This document shows, one piece after another, positions 35,431 through 44,164 of a stretch of 64,000 bases of DNA. Source of the DNA: Dinoroseobacter sp013215265 (lineage in GTDB: Bacteria > Pseudomonadota > Alphaproteobacteria > Rhodobacterales > Rhodobacteraceae). The first letter of the stretch is position 1, and each line of letters starts with the position of its first letter. A program made the position numbers and the translations under genes. Below the pieces are notes generated by a model that made no database searches, was not told where the DNA came from, and worked only from the letters and a program-made list of their open reading frames with translations. The stretch spans positions 2,170,001 through 2,234,000 of the forward strand of contig OY829366.1 in the NCBI GenBank assembly GCA_963691755.1, read 5' to 3'.

Positions 35431-36202
35431 CAAGAGCCTCCGAATAAGTAACGCGATCTTCGAGCGGGTCGAGAAGACCCTGATATTTGCCAGTGGGCGG
35501 TCGATCGATGACCACGCGATCAGCGTCAGAAATATTTCCGCCATGGGCCGCTGCGATACGGCCAAATTTGCTTTGGTCGAGAACAAGGATGGCGGTCTGC
35601 GCGTTGCGCTGCGTCTGAATTCTGCTGCGCACCTCGGCAGGATGGAAATCCAGCAAACCGCCATCTGCGGCCACGCCAGCTACCCCGAAAACCGCATATT
35701 CGGCTCGGAACCGGGTGAAGAAATCAACCGACTCTTCACCAATGAAATCCCGATCAGGCAAGCGCAGCTCGCCGCCCGGTAAAAGGATCCGATTTGAAAC
35801 CTCATCGCTGAGCGCCATGGCTGCGCCAAGATTGTTGGTAATAACGGTCAGTTCTTGCCGGTGGGCCAGCGCCTTTGCCACCGCAAGCGGGGTTGAACCA
35901 ATAGAAAGAAACAAGGTTGATCCATCGGGGATCATCGTCGCAACCAGCTCGGCGATCGAGCGTTTGCCCGCCCGGTTCGTGCCTTTGCGTTCTTCGAGCG
36001 GTGAATTCAGCCGGTCGGGTGACAGCTCAATGCGACCATGGGTCCGTCGCAGCACATCTCCGTCACACAGGACATCAAGGTCGCGTCGGATCGTCTGCAT
36101 GGAAACATCGAGCATTTCGGCAAGCGCACCGACGCTGACCGCGCCTTGCTCCTCGACGACCCGCTGAATGCGGTCGCGCCTTTTGCTCCCTTTGGACGAC
36201 AC
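35420..36202 (-). CDS. DeoR-family transcriptional regulator (GlpR-like)
   Basis: 260 residues from a GTG at 36202 with GGGGTGA upstream; an ATG at 36235 is the alternative. The N-terminal winged helix reads RIQRVVEEQGAVSVGALAEM and LDVSMQTIRRDLDVLC, typical of DeoR. The C-terminal sensor domain has DGSTLFLSIGSTPLAVAKAL and VITNNLGAAMAL, the phosphosugar-binding segments. GlpR-type members sense glycerol-3-phosphate; that ligand would fit the operon. It is the first gene of the minus-strand transport operon and divergent from the HAD gene, with symmetric repeats in between. Confidence 0.88.
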   Translation of the reverse strand: MSSKGSKRRDRIQRVVEEQGAVSVGALAEMLDVSMQTIRRDLDVLCDGDVLRRTHGRIELSPDRLNSPLEERKGTNRAGKRSIAELVATMIPDGSTLFLSIGSTPLAVAKALAHRQELTVITNNLGAAMALSDEVSNRILLPGGELRLPDRDFIGEESVDFFTRFRAEYAVFGVAGVAADGGLLDFHPAEVRSRIQTQRNAQTAILVLDQSKFGRIAAAHGGNISDADRVVIDRPPTGKYQGLLDPLEDRVTYSEALDVI

Positions 36203-36240
36203 CGTTCTCACCCCTGTGACTTTGATCTTGAGCATACAGC

Positions 36241-36349
36241 CTAAAAACAACAAAACAACAAAAAATCGACAAGTACCTTCCGTAAATCACGCAAAACTTG
36301 CTAAATCAGCTCATTTTATGATTTTAATAAGTTAATAATGTTGTTTTAG
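36241..36349. promoter_or_regulatory. Divergent promoter region with candidate DeoR operators
   Basis: CTAAAAACAAC at 36241-36251 is mirrored by GTTGTTTTAG at 36340-36349, with an extra AAACAAC copy beside the left arm. The region is strongly A+T-rich and separates the deoR-type gene from the HAD gene, so it likely holds both promoters and the operators. Confidence 0.5.
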
Positions 36350-36420
36350 AGCTTTTTGATTGTGCAGGCTGATACGGTCGCTAGTGTGGCCGCGAACCAA
36401 CCAAAAGGACACTTCAGACA

Positions 36421-37305
36421 ATGGATGACGTTGCCAGTATTTTCGAACGCTACGAGTCGATTCGACCTAGGCTTCCGCTTGCCAGTTTTGAGGGCGAACC
36501 GTCATGTGTTGAATCTTTGCTCGATGTGAAGGCAGATGTGGATGCCTTCGTTTTTGATGCTTTTGGTGTCCTCAATGTTGGTGAAACCCCCATTCCCGGA
36601 GCGGCAGATAGACTGAACCAGCTCCGTGATGCTGGGCTTGCGATCCGCATCCTGTCCAACGCAGCCAGCTACAACCATGATCGCGCGACCGAAAAGTTCC
36701 GCAAGCTTGGCATGACCGTTGAACCACACGAGATCATTACAAGTCGCGATGCGACACTTGCAAATCTGGAAGAGCGTCTTTGGGGCTGTATTGCAGCCCC
36801 ATCTGATGACCTTCGGGATATTCCGTCTGAGACGCTTCGTCTGGGTGACAAAAAGGTAGATTTTGACAGGGTGGATGGGTTTTTGTTTCTGTCCACAGAG
36901 GTCTGGAACGATGATCTGCAAGCACTTCTCAACAGCAGCCTCATGGCAAACCCGCGTCCGGTGGTCATTGCAAATGCCGATGTTGCGGCACCACGCGATG
37001 ATGGCTTTTCTCTTGAACCAGGGCACTACGGCCACTTGCTTATGGACATGGGAGCAACTGACGTCAGATTTTTCGGCAAGCCCTTTCCGGAAGTGTTTGA
37101 GATGGCCGAAGCGTCCCTGACAGAAATCCCGTCAAACCGGATCGCAATGTGTGGAGATACCTTGCACACAGATATTCTGGGAGCTGCCGCGCGCGGTTGG
37201 CGCACCGTCCTTGTGGAACGTGACGGGATGTTTTCCGGTGTCGATGCCGGTAAATACTCTAAAAGGGCAGGGCTTGTTCCAACTTGGCGGCTCCCACGCA
37301 TCTAA
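36421..37305 (+). CDS. HAD-superfamily protein, class IIA (NagD-like), with altered motif I
   Basis: 294 residues. It has the NagD-like class IIA layout: motif I FVFDAFGVLN with the PIPGA segment, motif II in RILSNAAS, motif III Lys in FFGKPFPEVFEMA and motif IV MCGDTLHTDILGA. The residue two after the nucleophile Asp, normally the acid/base Asp of phosphatases (DxD), is Phe here (DAF). Phosphatase activity by the standard mechanism is therefore doubtful. It is transcribed divergently from the DeoR/Ugp-like operon and likely co-regulated, so a phosphorylated C3 compound is the first substrate to consider. Confidence 0.8.
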   Translation: MDDVASIFERYESIRPRLPLASFEGEPSCVESLLDVKADVDAFVFDAFGVLNVGETPIPGAADRLNQLRDAGLAIRILSNAASYNHDRATEKFRKLGMTVEPHEIITSRDATLANLEERLWGCIAAPSDDLRDIPSETLRLGDKKVDFDRVDGFLFLSTEVWNDDLQALLNSSLMANPRPVVIANADVAAPRDDGFSLEPGHYGHLLMDMGATDVRFFGKPFPEVFEMAEASLTEIPSNRIAMCGDTLHTDILGAAARGWRTVLVERDGMFSGVDAGKYSKRAGLVPTWRLPRI

Positions 37306-37382
37306 AGGCTCGTTAAAAGGCCTGAAGGGTTTAGCAGGCACAGATCTCCGGCTGGTGAGCCATTCGATCTTGCGTAGTCTGA

Positions 37383-38369
37383 CTATAAAGTAATTCTTGT
37401 GCCAGTCTCCAGCGACTTTGCCGCCGCATCGGCGAGGCGCTGTGCAGCGACGCCGTCGGAAATGCCGGGCTTCGGCGTATTCCCTGAGGCAAGAGCTTCG
37501 ATAAAGGCCTCAATCTCTGCGATATAGGCGTCTGCGTAGCGCTCAAGGAAGAAGTGTTTATTGGGTGCGGTTGTAAAACCGTCAGGGCCTGCCTGCTCGA
37601 CTAGATGTTCCAGCTTATTGGTGGCACGCAGCATCCCGTCAGAGCCGTGTACTTCGATCCGCTGATCGTACCCGTAGGTTGCACGCCGGGAATTGGTTAT
37701 CATGCAGATTTTGCCGCTTGCGGTCTTCAGCGTGACAGCAGCACTGTCGATGTCGCCCGCAGCCCCGATCTCGGGGTCGACCAGACACGAGCCGGTCGCG
37801 TAAATCTCGACAGGGTCTTCGCCAAGCAAGAACCGCGCCATATCCAGATCGTGGATCATCATGTCCCGAAAGAGACCGCCGGACTGTTCGATATAGCTGA
37901 TCGGAGGCGGGGAGGGGTCTCGCGAGGTTATGACGATCATCTCGGTTTCCCCGATTGCACCTGAGCGAAGCTGGGCTTGCAGATGCGCAAAATTTGGATC
38001 GAAACGGCGATTGAATGCAGTGAAGAAGGCAACGCCGGCCTTTTCAACGGCGACCATGCATTCGGCGGCACGTTCAGAACTCAGATCGATGGGCTTTTCG
38101 CAGAAGATTGCTTTGCCAGCCGCGGCCAAAGCATGGATCTGCTCGTAATGCAGCGTGGTCGGGGTTGCGATGATTACAGCGTCGATGTCGTCTGCAGTGA
38201 TGATCTGTTCGGCAGTGCGCATCTCTGCGCCATACGCCTTCGCGAGCGTTTCAGCCGCGGCAGGAACAGCATCGGCGACGGCAGTCAGCCGGGCGCCATG
38301 AATTCGGGACAGGCTAAGGGCATGAACCTGACCAATGCGGCCGCATCCCAGAAGGCCAATAGAAATCAT
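37383..38369 (-). CDS. iolG: Inositol 2-dehydrogenase (Gfo/Idh/MocA family)
   Basis: 328 residues. The Rossmann motif is GLLGCGRIGQVHA; the family Lys lies in FCEKPIDLSSE (EKP motif); the catalytic Asp and His are in MMIHDLDMARFLLG. The enzyme oxidises myo-inositol to scyllo-inosose with NAD+. Last gene of the minus-strand run iolD-iolC-iolB-iolJ-iolG, 22 nt after iolJ. Two further family members lie at 43.0 and 45.1 kb, so the division of substrates among the three is unknown. Confidence 0.9.
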   Translation of the reverse strand: MISIGLLGCGRIGQVHALSLSRIHGARLTAVADAVPAAAETLAKAYGAEMRTAEQIITADDIDAVIIATPTTLHYEQIHALAAAGKAIFCEKPIDLSSERAAECMVAVEKAGVAFFTAFNRRFDPNFAHLQAQLRSGAIGETEMIVITSRDPSPPPISYIEQSGGLFRDMMIHDLDMARFLLGEDPVEIYATGSCLVDPEIGAAGDIDSAAVTLKTASGKICMITNSRRATYGYDQRIEVHGSDGMLRATNKLEHLVEQAGPDGFTTAPNKHFFLERYADAYIAEIEAFIEALASGNTPKPGISDGVAAQRLADAAAKSLETGTRITL

Positions 38370-38391
38370 CAGCGTGTCCTTTGATCTTGTG

Positions 38392-39222
38392 TCAGGCGGC
38401 AGCGATGCCGCGGATTGCGGTTTGGGCTGCGGCCTGAATGTCGGGTTCGACCTGTCTCAATAGTGCCACGCGGTCAAATGCAGACGCGTCGGCGGCCAAT
38501 GCTTTTCGGACTGACGTGCCAAACACCATACGAAGCTCAGTGCCGATGTTGAACTTGCAGATCTTTGTCGTGCGCGCGAGCTTCGTGCGTTGCGCCAAGG
38601 GGACGCCCGAGCCACCATGGATCACAAGCGGGATGTCATTCATCGCTTCAATCTCAGCAATGCGCGCTTCGTCGAGCCCCCCTTCATAGTTTTGTTGAAG
38701 ATGAACGTTGCCCACGGAGATTGCCATGGCATCCACGCCGCTTTCCTTCGCGAATTTGGCGGCTTCCTCCGGGTCAGTGCCTTTTGAGTTTTCACCTTCG
38801 CTGTAGCCCACGAACCCGATCTCACCCTCGCAGGAAATTCCAGCAGAATGCGCCATTTCAGCGATGCGAGCGGTTTCGTCGATGTTTTGTGCCAGGGGCT
38901 TGCGGGAGCCATCAAACATCAAAGACGTGAAGCCGCTTTCCAGGGCTTCTTTGCACTCTTCGAATGTATAGCCATGATCGAGATGGGCAACGACCGGAAC
39001 TGAGACACTTTCCGCAAGGGTACGGTACATCTTTCCCAGGATTGGCAATGGGGTGTGGGCACGGCAAGACGGGCCAGCCTGTAGGATTACGGGCAGACCT
39101 TCGGCCTCTGCGGCGTCGGTGTAAGCCCGCATATCTTCCCAGCCGAGCGTGACCAGTCCGCCAACCGCGTAGCCGCCTTTGAGGGCGGGCTGCAGTACGT
39201 CTGCAAGTGTCGCAAGCGTCAT
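38392..39222 (-). CDS. iolJ: Class II aldolase, IolJ-like (6-phospho-5-dehydro-2-deoxygluconate aldolase)
   Basis: 276 residues. Zinc-binding His residues are in VVAHLDHGYTFEECKEALE and PLVIHGGSGVP; the phosphate-binding segment is KFNIGTELR. The family splits 6-phospho-5-dehydro-2-deoxygluconate into dihydroxyacetone phosphate and malonate semialdehyde, the last common step of inositol breakdown; class II fructose-bisphosphate aldolase is the alternative reading, but the operon decides for IolJ. The start overlaps the iolB stop by 4 nt (ATGA). Confidence 0.88.
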   Translation of the reverse strand: MTLATLADVLQPALKGGYAVGGLVTLGWEDMRAYTDAAEAEGLPVILQAGPSCRAHTPLPILGKMYRTLAESVSVPVVAHLDHGYTFEECKEALESGFTSLMFDGSRKPLAQNIDETARIAEMAHSAGISCEGEIGFVGYSEGENSKGTDPEEAAKFAKESGVDAMAISVGNVHLQQNYEGGLDEARIAEIEAMNDIPLVIHGGSGVPLAQRTKLARTTKICKFNIGTELRMVFGTSVRKALAADASAFDRVALLRQVEPDIQAAAQTAIRGIAAA

Positions 39223-40061
39223 TTGAACTTGGCCACCATGTCGAGAATTCCGGGAATGGTATGCAGCTGTTCCTTGTGGGTTTCTTGAAAGTTCTGAACA
39301 AGACTGCGCTGGCTCAGACCACCAAGGATCGTAAAGTAGTACATCTCGTACCCCGGAAGAACGGAACAGGGGTGGTAGCCTTTATCGATACAGATCGTTG
39401 AGCCATCGACGATGTGATACGCATCCCCGGGTTTATTGTCTTCGCGCTGAAGCATCTGAAGCCCTGAGCCGTAATTCGGTTTGAACCGAAAATTGTAGGT
39501 CTCGTCATGGCGTGTTTCGTCCGGCAGATTGTCGGTGTCATGTTTGTGGCTGGGAAATCCAGACCACCCACCGGCGCCAACTGTAAAAAGTTCCGACACC
39601 AACAAACGTCCAACGCGATCATGCTGTTTCTGGCCTAGGATATGCTTGATCTTGCGATGCGTTTTCGTGTCGTCAGACCCGTATTGGACGAGGTCCAGTT
39701 CTTCTGCGCGCACCGCAAATGGCTCGAGAACCTGATCATACTTTGCACCTGCAATGAAAACTTCTGCTGTGTCTGAAAGACAGGTGAACTTGGCGTCCGC
39801 GCCCGTGGGCACATAGACGCCTTCAGGCTCGCCGTCCCAGACATCAACACCGCGTCCGCCAAGGTCCTTTGCCTCAAAGCCTCCAACCGCAACATTTAGA
39901 AGACCCGTTGCGGGAACGATGCAGGTCTCATAGCCCGGCACGGCGTAGCCAAAGCTTTCGCCCTTCTTGAGTTTTACGATATTGAAGTAGTTCAACGGGA
40001 CGAGATCATCATTCACATCCACGATCGGTTTGTTCTCGTTGTCATAGGGCGCGATATGCAT
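39219..40061 (-). CDS. iolB: 5-deoxy-glucuronate isomerase family protein, divergent IolB paralogue
   Basis: 280 residues of the KduI/IolB cupin family. Metal-binding residues can be seen in GFPSHKHDTDNLPDE and HDETYNFRF, and DKGYHPCSVLPGYEMYYFTI matches the C-terminal cupin. The end (LVQNFQETHKEQLHTIPGIL) is unlike standard IolB, and the N-terminal half differs as well. It isomerises 5-deoxyglucuronate to 5-dehydro-2-deoxygluconate if orthodox. Its place between iolC (3 nt) and iolJ supports this, but a second, more standard IolB is encoded at 50.6 kb. Confidence 0.8.
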   Translation of the reverse strand: MHIAPYDNENKPIVDVNDDLVPLNYFNIVKLKKGESFGYAVPGYETCIVPATGLLNVAVGGFEAKDLGGRGVDVWDGEPEGVYVPTGADAKFTCLSDTAEVFIAGAKYDQVLEPFAVRAEELDLVQYGSDDTKTHRKIKHILGQKQHDRVGRLLVSELFTVGAGGWSGFPSHKHDTDNLPDETRHDETYNFRFKPNYGSGLQMLQREDNKPGDAYHIVDGSTICIDKGYHPCSVLPGYEMYYFTILGGLSQRSLVQNFQETHKEQLHTIPGILDMVAKFK

Positions 40062-40064
40062 GGC

Positions 40065-41060
40065 CTATCCTTCCACAGTCTGTGGTGCGCTTGGCCCAGG
40101 GTGGGTCGCCAGAAACGCGTTGAGTTGCTCTGTGTTTGGCATCGCGGGGGCGCAGCCGGGCTTTGCCACGACAATAGCGGCACAAGCTGATCCGCGCATG
40201 ACGGCGTCGTTCATCTCGCGCCCCTCTGCCAGCCCGGCAATGAACCCGGCCATAAAGCTGTCGCCTGCACCTGTCGGCTTAAGCGCGTCGACCTTATAAA
40301 TGCCCGTCTGGGTTTCTTCGCCGTTTGCAAATGTAATCGCGCCCAAATGGCCCATTTTATAGACTACTATGCTGGCTGTGCTTTCTGCTAAAGACCGTGC
40401 CTTCGCCAGTCCCTTCTCAATTCCGCCTGCCATGAAGCCAAACTCTTCATCGTTTGCGACGATGATATCTGACAACTCACCAGCTTTGGACAACACGTCT
40501 TCGGCCACTTTGGGCGATGGCCAGCTATAGGGTCTGTAGTCGACGTCAAAGATGATTGGCAGACCGGCCTCCCGGGCCAATTCAAATGCGCGAAATGCAG
40601 CGGTTCGTGAGGGCTCAGCGGCAAACACTGTGCCTGCTGTGATCAATGCGCCGAACTGGCTGTAGTCTACCGCCTCGACATCCTCGATCGACATCTGAAA
40701 ATCCGCGGCGCCGTTGCGATAGATGACCGAGTTGTGATCCTGTACGCGGCTCTCGTAAAGCGCGAGGGAGTTTCGGAACTCCCCGGCGATAGGTGTCACA
40801 TGGGTCGCATCCACGCCATAAGCTGCGAGTTGTTTTACGCAGTATCGTCCGACTGCATCATCGGACACACGGGTCACAAGAGATGCGCTGGCTCCGAATT
40901 TGACCAATCCAGCAGCGATATTGGCCGAAGAGCCCCCCATCGCCACCATCAGGTGTTGCGCCTCTTCGATGCTACTTCCGGCGGGTTCGGGCGACAGATC
41001 CATGCCCACACGTCCAACCACGACGAACTTGTTTTTCTTTATGCCAGTCAGAACGTCCAT
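40065..41060 (-). CDS. iolC: 5-dehydro-2-deoxygluconokinase
   Basis: 331 residues of the PfkB carbohydrate kinase family. The N-terminal signature is VVGRVGMDLSPEP with MGGSSANIAAGLVKFGA, and the C-terminal one is KPTGAGDSFMAGFIAGL, which holds the catalytic Asp. It phosphorylates 5-dehydro-2-deoxygluconate before aldol cleavage. The ATG overlaps the iolD stop by one base (TAATG), indicating coupling. Confidence 0.92.
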   Translation of the reverse strand: MDVLTGIKKNKFVVVGRVGMDLSPEPAGSSIEEAQHLMVAMGGSSANIAAGLVKFGASASLVTRVSDDAVGRYCVKQLAAYGVDATHVTPIAGEFRNSLALYESRVQDHNSVIYRNGAADFQMSIEDVEAVDYSQFGALITAGTVFAAEPSRTAAFRAFELAREAGLPIIFDVDYRPYSWPSPKVAEDVLSKAGELSDIIVANDEEFGFMAGGIEKGLAKARSLAESTASIVVYKMGHLGAITFANGEETQTGIYKVDALKPTGAGDSFMAGFIAGLAEGREMNDAVMRGSACAAIVVAKPGCAPAMPNTEQLNAFLATHPGPSAPQTVEG

Positions 41061-42925
41061 TACACGCCCCGGCGCTGTTTGGCGCGCTCTGCTTCAATCT
41101 CGAGATGCTTCTCATGCACTTTTGCATTTTCCGTCACATGCGGCGTGCCAACCTCCCACCAGGTATGTCCTTCGGTGGTCCATCCCTCATAGGCATCGAC
41201 ATTCATCACGATGACGCTTGTCTTGTCCGCAGCCTTTGCGGCCTTGAAGGCTTCGGCCAGCTGGTCGGAATTGTCCGCATAAACGGAATTGGCCCCCATG
41301 GAGGCTGCATGAGACACAAAGTCCACGGCGAAGGCATCAGGCACGGTCGGGGCGTCAGAGATCAGGTTGTTAAAGCTTTCGTTGCCGGTGTTGTTTTGCA
41401 GTTTGTTGATGACCGCAAACCCCCCATTGTCGAGCACCAGAATGATCATCTTTTTCTGTGTTAGAACAGACGAATAGATGTCTGAATTCATCAGAAGATA
41501 GGAGCCGTCGCCTGTGAACACGATCGTATCCTGATCAGGTTCATTTTCCGATTGGGCGATCCGTGCGCCCCATCCGCCTGCAATCTCGTAACCCATGCAG
41601 GAGAACCCGAACTCGACATCGACAGTCCCGATATCCAGCGTGCGCCAGTTTGCGGTCACCTCCGCCGGAAGCCCGCCTGCAGCGGCAACGACCCGGTCGC
41701 GGGGATCACAGAGCGCGTTCACAACACCGATGGCTTGCGCATAGCTGTTGGCCCGATTGCCGGGTTTGACGTTCTCGGCGACATAGGCATTCCATTTCTT
41801 GCGCTCATCGCGCGCAAAGCCCGTCCATGAGCTTGGGGCCGTATAGCCCTCCATGCCTTCAGCGATGGCCTTGATGCCCAACTTCGCGTCCCCCACAACG
41901 GGCAGGGACATGTGCTTTCCCGCATCATGGCGCGCTGCGTTCAGGGATACGATCTGGGCGTCTTTTGCGAACGCGGTCCAGGACCCGGTGGTAAAGTCCT
42001 GCAAGCGACACCCAACAGAAAGGATCACATCGGCGACTTCCGCAACTGCATTCGCTGAATCAGAGCCCGTAACGCCCACAGGACCGATATTCAGGTCGTG
42101 ATCATTTACGAAATTGGCGCGACCCGCGATGGTCTCTATGACGGGGATCTGATGGTCTTCGGCGAATTTGGTCAGCTCAGCGACGGCTCCAGAATACTGA
42201 ACGCCGCCGCCTGCGATGATGACAGGACGCTCTGCTGATTTCAGCGCAGACACGGCGTCTGCGACCTCTTCCGTATCGGGTGTCATGCGCCGAATGCGGT
42301 GCGTTTTTTCCGCGAACAGCTTTGTGGGGTAATCATAAGCCCATCCTTGCACGTCTTGCGGCAAAGCAATGAAAGCCGGTCCGCAATCCGCAGGGTCCAG
42401 CATCATTGCCAGTGCGGCGGGTAAAGACTGGATGACCTGAGCGGGATGTGTGATGCGATCCCAATATCGTGTGACCGCCTGAAAGCCGTCGTTCAATCCA
42501 AGGGCAGGGTTCCCAAAATGCTCCAGCTGCTGCAGCACAGGATCAGGCAGCCGGGTCAGAAACGTATCCCCACACAGCATCAGCATGGGCAAGCGGTTGG
42601 CATGTGCCAGGGCGGCGGCGGTTAGCAAGTTTGCTGTGCCGGGTCCGGCAGAGGCTGTGCAGAACATAAAGCGCCGGCGGAGGTGGTATTTGGCATAGGC
42701 CGCTGCGGCAAAGCCCATGCTTTGTTCGTTCTGGCCGCGATAAAGGGGCAGGGTATCACGATGGTCATAAAGCGCCTCGCCAAGGCAGGTTACGTTCCCA
42801 TGCCCAAATATACCGAAGCCGCCCCCGCAGAGTCTGACGCGTGTGCCGTCGATTTCGATGAACTGAGCATTCAAATACCGAATGAAGGCTTGTGCCGTAG
42901 TTAGACGGATTGTCGTCTCGCTCAT
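41060..42925 (-). CDS. iolD: Trihydroxycyclohexane-1,2-dione hydrolase (ThDP-dependent)
   Basis: 621 residues. The ATG at 42925 has GGAGG 7 nt upstream. Thiamine-diphosphate enzyme layout: N-terminal Pyr domain with the catalytic Glu in LYRGQNEQSMGFAAAAYAK, central domain, and PP domain with VFTGDGSYLLMNSDIYSSV and LDNGGFAVINKLQ (GDG...N motif). It opens the ring of diketo-inositol to 5-deoxyglucuronate. First gene of the minus-strand iol operon, divergent from a Gfo/Idh gene over a palindromic LacI-type operator. Confidence 0.95.
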   Translation of the reverse strand: MSETTIRLTTAQAFIRYLNAQFIEIDGTRVRLCGGGFGIFGHGNVTCLGEALYDHRDTLPLYRGQNEQSMGFAAAAYAKYHLRRRFMFCTASAGPGTANLLTAAALAHANRLPMLMLCGDTFLTRLPDPVLQQLEHFGNPALGLNDGFQAVTRYWDRITHPAQVIQSLPAALAMMLDPADCGPAFIALPQDVQGWAYDYPTKLFAEKTHRIRRMTPDTEEVADAVSALKSAERPVIIAGGGVQYSGAVAELTKFAEDHQIPVIETIAGRANFVNDHDLNIGPVGVTGSDSANAVAEVADVILSVGCRLQDFTTGSWTAFAKDAQIVSLNAARHDAGKHMSLPVVGDAKLGIKAIAEGMEGYTAPSSWTGFARDERKKWNAYVAENVKPGNRANSYAQAIGVVNALCDPRDRVVAAAGGLPAEVTANWRTLDIGTVDVEFGFSCMGYEIAGGWGARIAQSENEPDQDTIVFTGDGSYLLMNSDIYSSVLTQKKMIILVLDNGGFAVINKLQNNTGNESFNNLISDAPTVPDAFAVDFVSHAASMGANSVYADNSDQLAEAFKAAKAADKTSVIVMNVDAYEGWTTEGHTWWEVGTPHVTENAKVHEKHLEIEAERAKQRRGV

Positions 42926-43010
42926 CGCAAGTCCTCCCCCCGAGGTTTCACTTTCTTCCCGAATCCACGCCATCGCGCTTGACGGTGTTGTTGGATAAAA
43001 GATACGCGTG

Positions 43011-43026
43011 TTGCAACCGGTTGCAA
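43011..43026. promoter_or_regulatory. LacI-type operator between iolD and the divergent iol genes
   Basis: TTGCAACCGGTTGCAA is a perfect 16-bp palindrome with the central CG of LacI-family operators. It lies 85 nt before iolD and 21 nt before the divergent gene at 43048. Fourteen bases recur at 47294-47307 beside a lacI-type gene. Confidence 0.85.
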
Positions 43027-43047
43027 TCTGTTTTTCGAGGGGGAGCG

Positions 43048-44151
43048 ATGAAAGAGATCGGGATTGGCATCCTGGGTGGCGGCTATATGGGCAAAGCCCA
43101 TGCTGTCGCGTATGCCGCTGTCGGGCCAGTTTTCAATACCCGCTTGCGTCCGCGTCTCGAAATGGTTGCGGCCTCGTCTCTCGTTTCGGCTGAGAGATAT
43201 CGCGATCAGTTCGGGTTCAGGCGCGCCGCCAATGACTGGCAAGAGCTTATTCATGACCCCGCCGTAGAGGCGGTTGTGATTGCCTCACCCCAAGAAACGC
43301 ACCGCGAAGCGGCTGAACTTGCTTTTTCGCTGGGCAAACCCGTTTTCTGCGAGAAACCACTCGGAGCATCTCTTCAGGACGCTGAAGCGCTCGTGGTCGC
43401 GGCGGAAGCCTCCGGATGTGTGAACATGATCGGGTTTAACTATATTCGCACACCTGCGTCTCAGTTTGCGCGCCAGCTTCTGGCAGAAGGGACGATCGGG
43501 GACGTAACCTGGTTTCGGGGCGAGCACACAGAGGATTTTCTCGCCGACCCAAAGCTGCCTGCCACCTGGCGCACCGAAGGCGACGCAAATGGCACTCTGG
43601 GCGATCTGGCCCCACATATGATCAATGCAGCCCTAGCATTAATGGGGCCTATCTCATCGGTGATGGCTGAGATCGAAACGGTTCATGCCGATCGCGGAGG
43701 CGTCGCTGTCACCAATGATGATCATGCCCAAATGATGTGTAGGTTCGAGAACGGTGCCATGGGGCATATGTATTTCAGCCGTGTCGCCACAGGTCGGAAG
43801 ATGGGCTATGCCTATGAAATTACGGGAACAAAAGGCGCGATCCGGTTTGATCAGGAAGACCAGAACGCACTCTGGCTCTATATGGCAGAAGGGCCGGATG
43901 CCCAACGTGGATTCCGAAAGATCCTGACTGGGCCGTCCCATCCGGATTACCTGCCATTTTGTCAGGGACCGGGACATGGGACTGGATACCAGGATCAAAT
44001 CATCATAGAAGCCCGCGATTTTCTTGAATCGATCGCCGACGGTAAAAACCGCTGGCCCAGTTTTGCAGACGGCTTGGCCGTGTCTCGTGTGGTGGAAGCC
44101 ACCAGGAAGTCTCACTTGAACGGGGCGTGGACCCCGGTTCAGAGCGTTTGA
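43048..44151 (+). CDS. Gfo/Idh/MocA oxidoreductase, inositol-dehydrogenase-like
   Basis: 367 residues. The ATG at 43048 is preceded by GGGGGAG; the longer frame starts inside iolD. Rossmann motif GILGGGYMGKAHA; EKP motif FCEKPLGASLQDAE; catalytic segment GTLGDLAPHMINAAL with the expected His. It probably oxidises an inositol isomer or a related cyclitol or sugar with NAD(P)+. First gene of the plus-strand iol unit with iolE following after 13 nt; the LacI-type operator lies directly upstream. Confidence 0.85.
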   Translation: MKEIGIGILGGGYMGKAHAVAYAAVGPVFNTRLRPRLEMVAASSLVSAERYRDQFGFRRAANDWQELIHDPAVEAVVIASPQETHREAAELAFSLGKPVFCEKPLGASLQDAEALVVAAEASGCVNMIGFNYIRTPASQFARQLLAEGTIGDVTWFRGEHTEDFLADPKLPATWRTEGDANGTLGDLAPHMINAALALMGPISSVMAEIETVHADRGGVAVTNDDHAQMMCRFENGAMGHMYFSRVATGRKMGYAYEITGTKGAIRFDQEDQNALWLYMAEGPDAQRGFRKILTGPSHPDYLPFCQGPGHGTGYQDQIIIEARDFLESIADGKNRWPSFADGLAVSRVVEATRKSHLNGAWTPVQSV

Positions 44152-44164
44152 AGGAGAACCGCTC

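Noticed and set aside
37306..37382. Terminator between the convergent HAD and iolG genes
   Set aside because: No stem with a T-tract could be found by eye on either strand.
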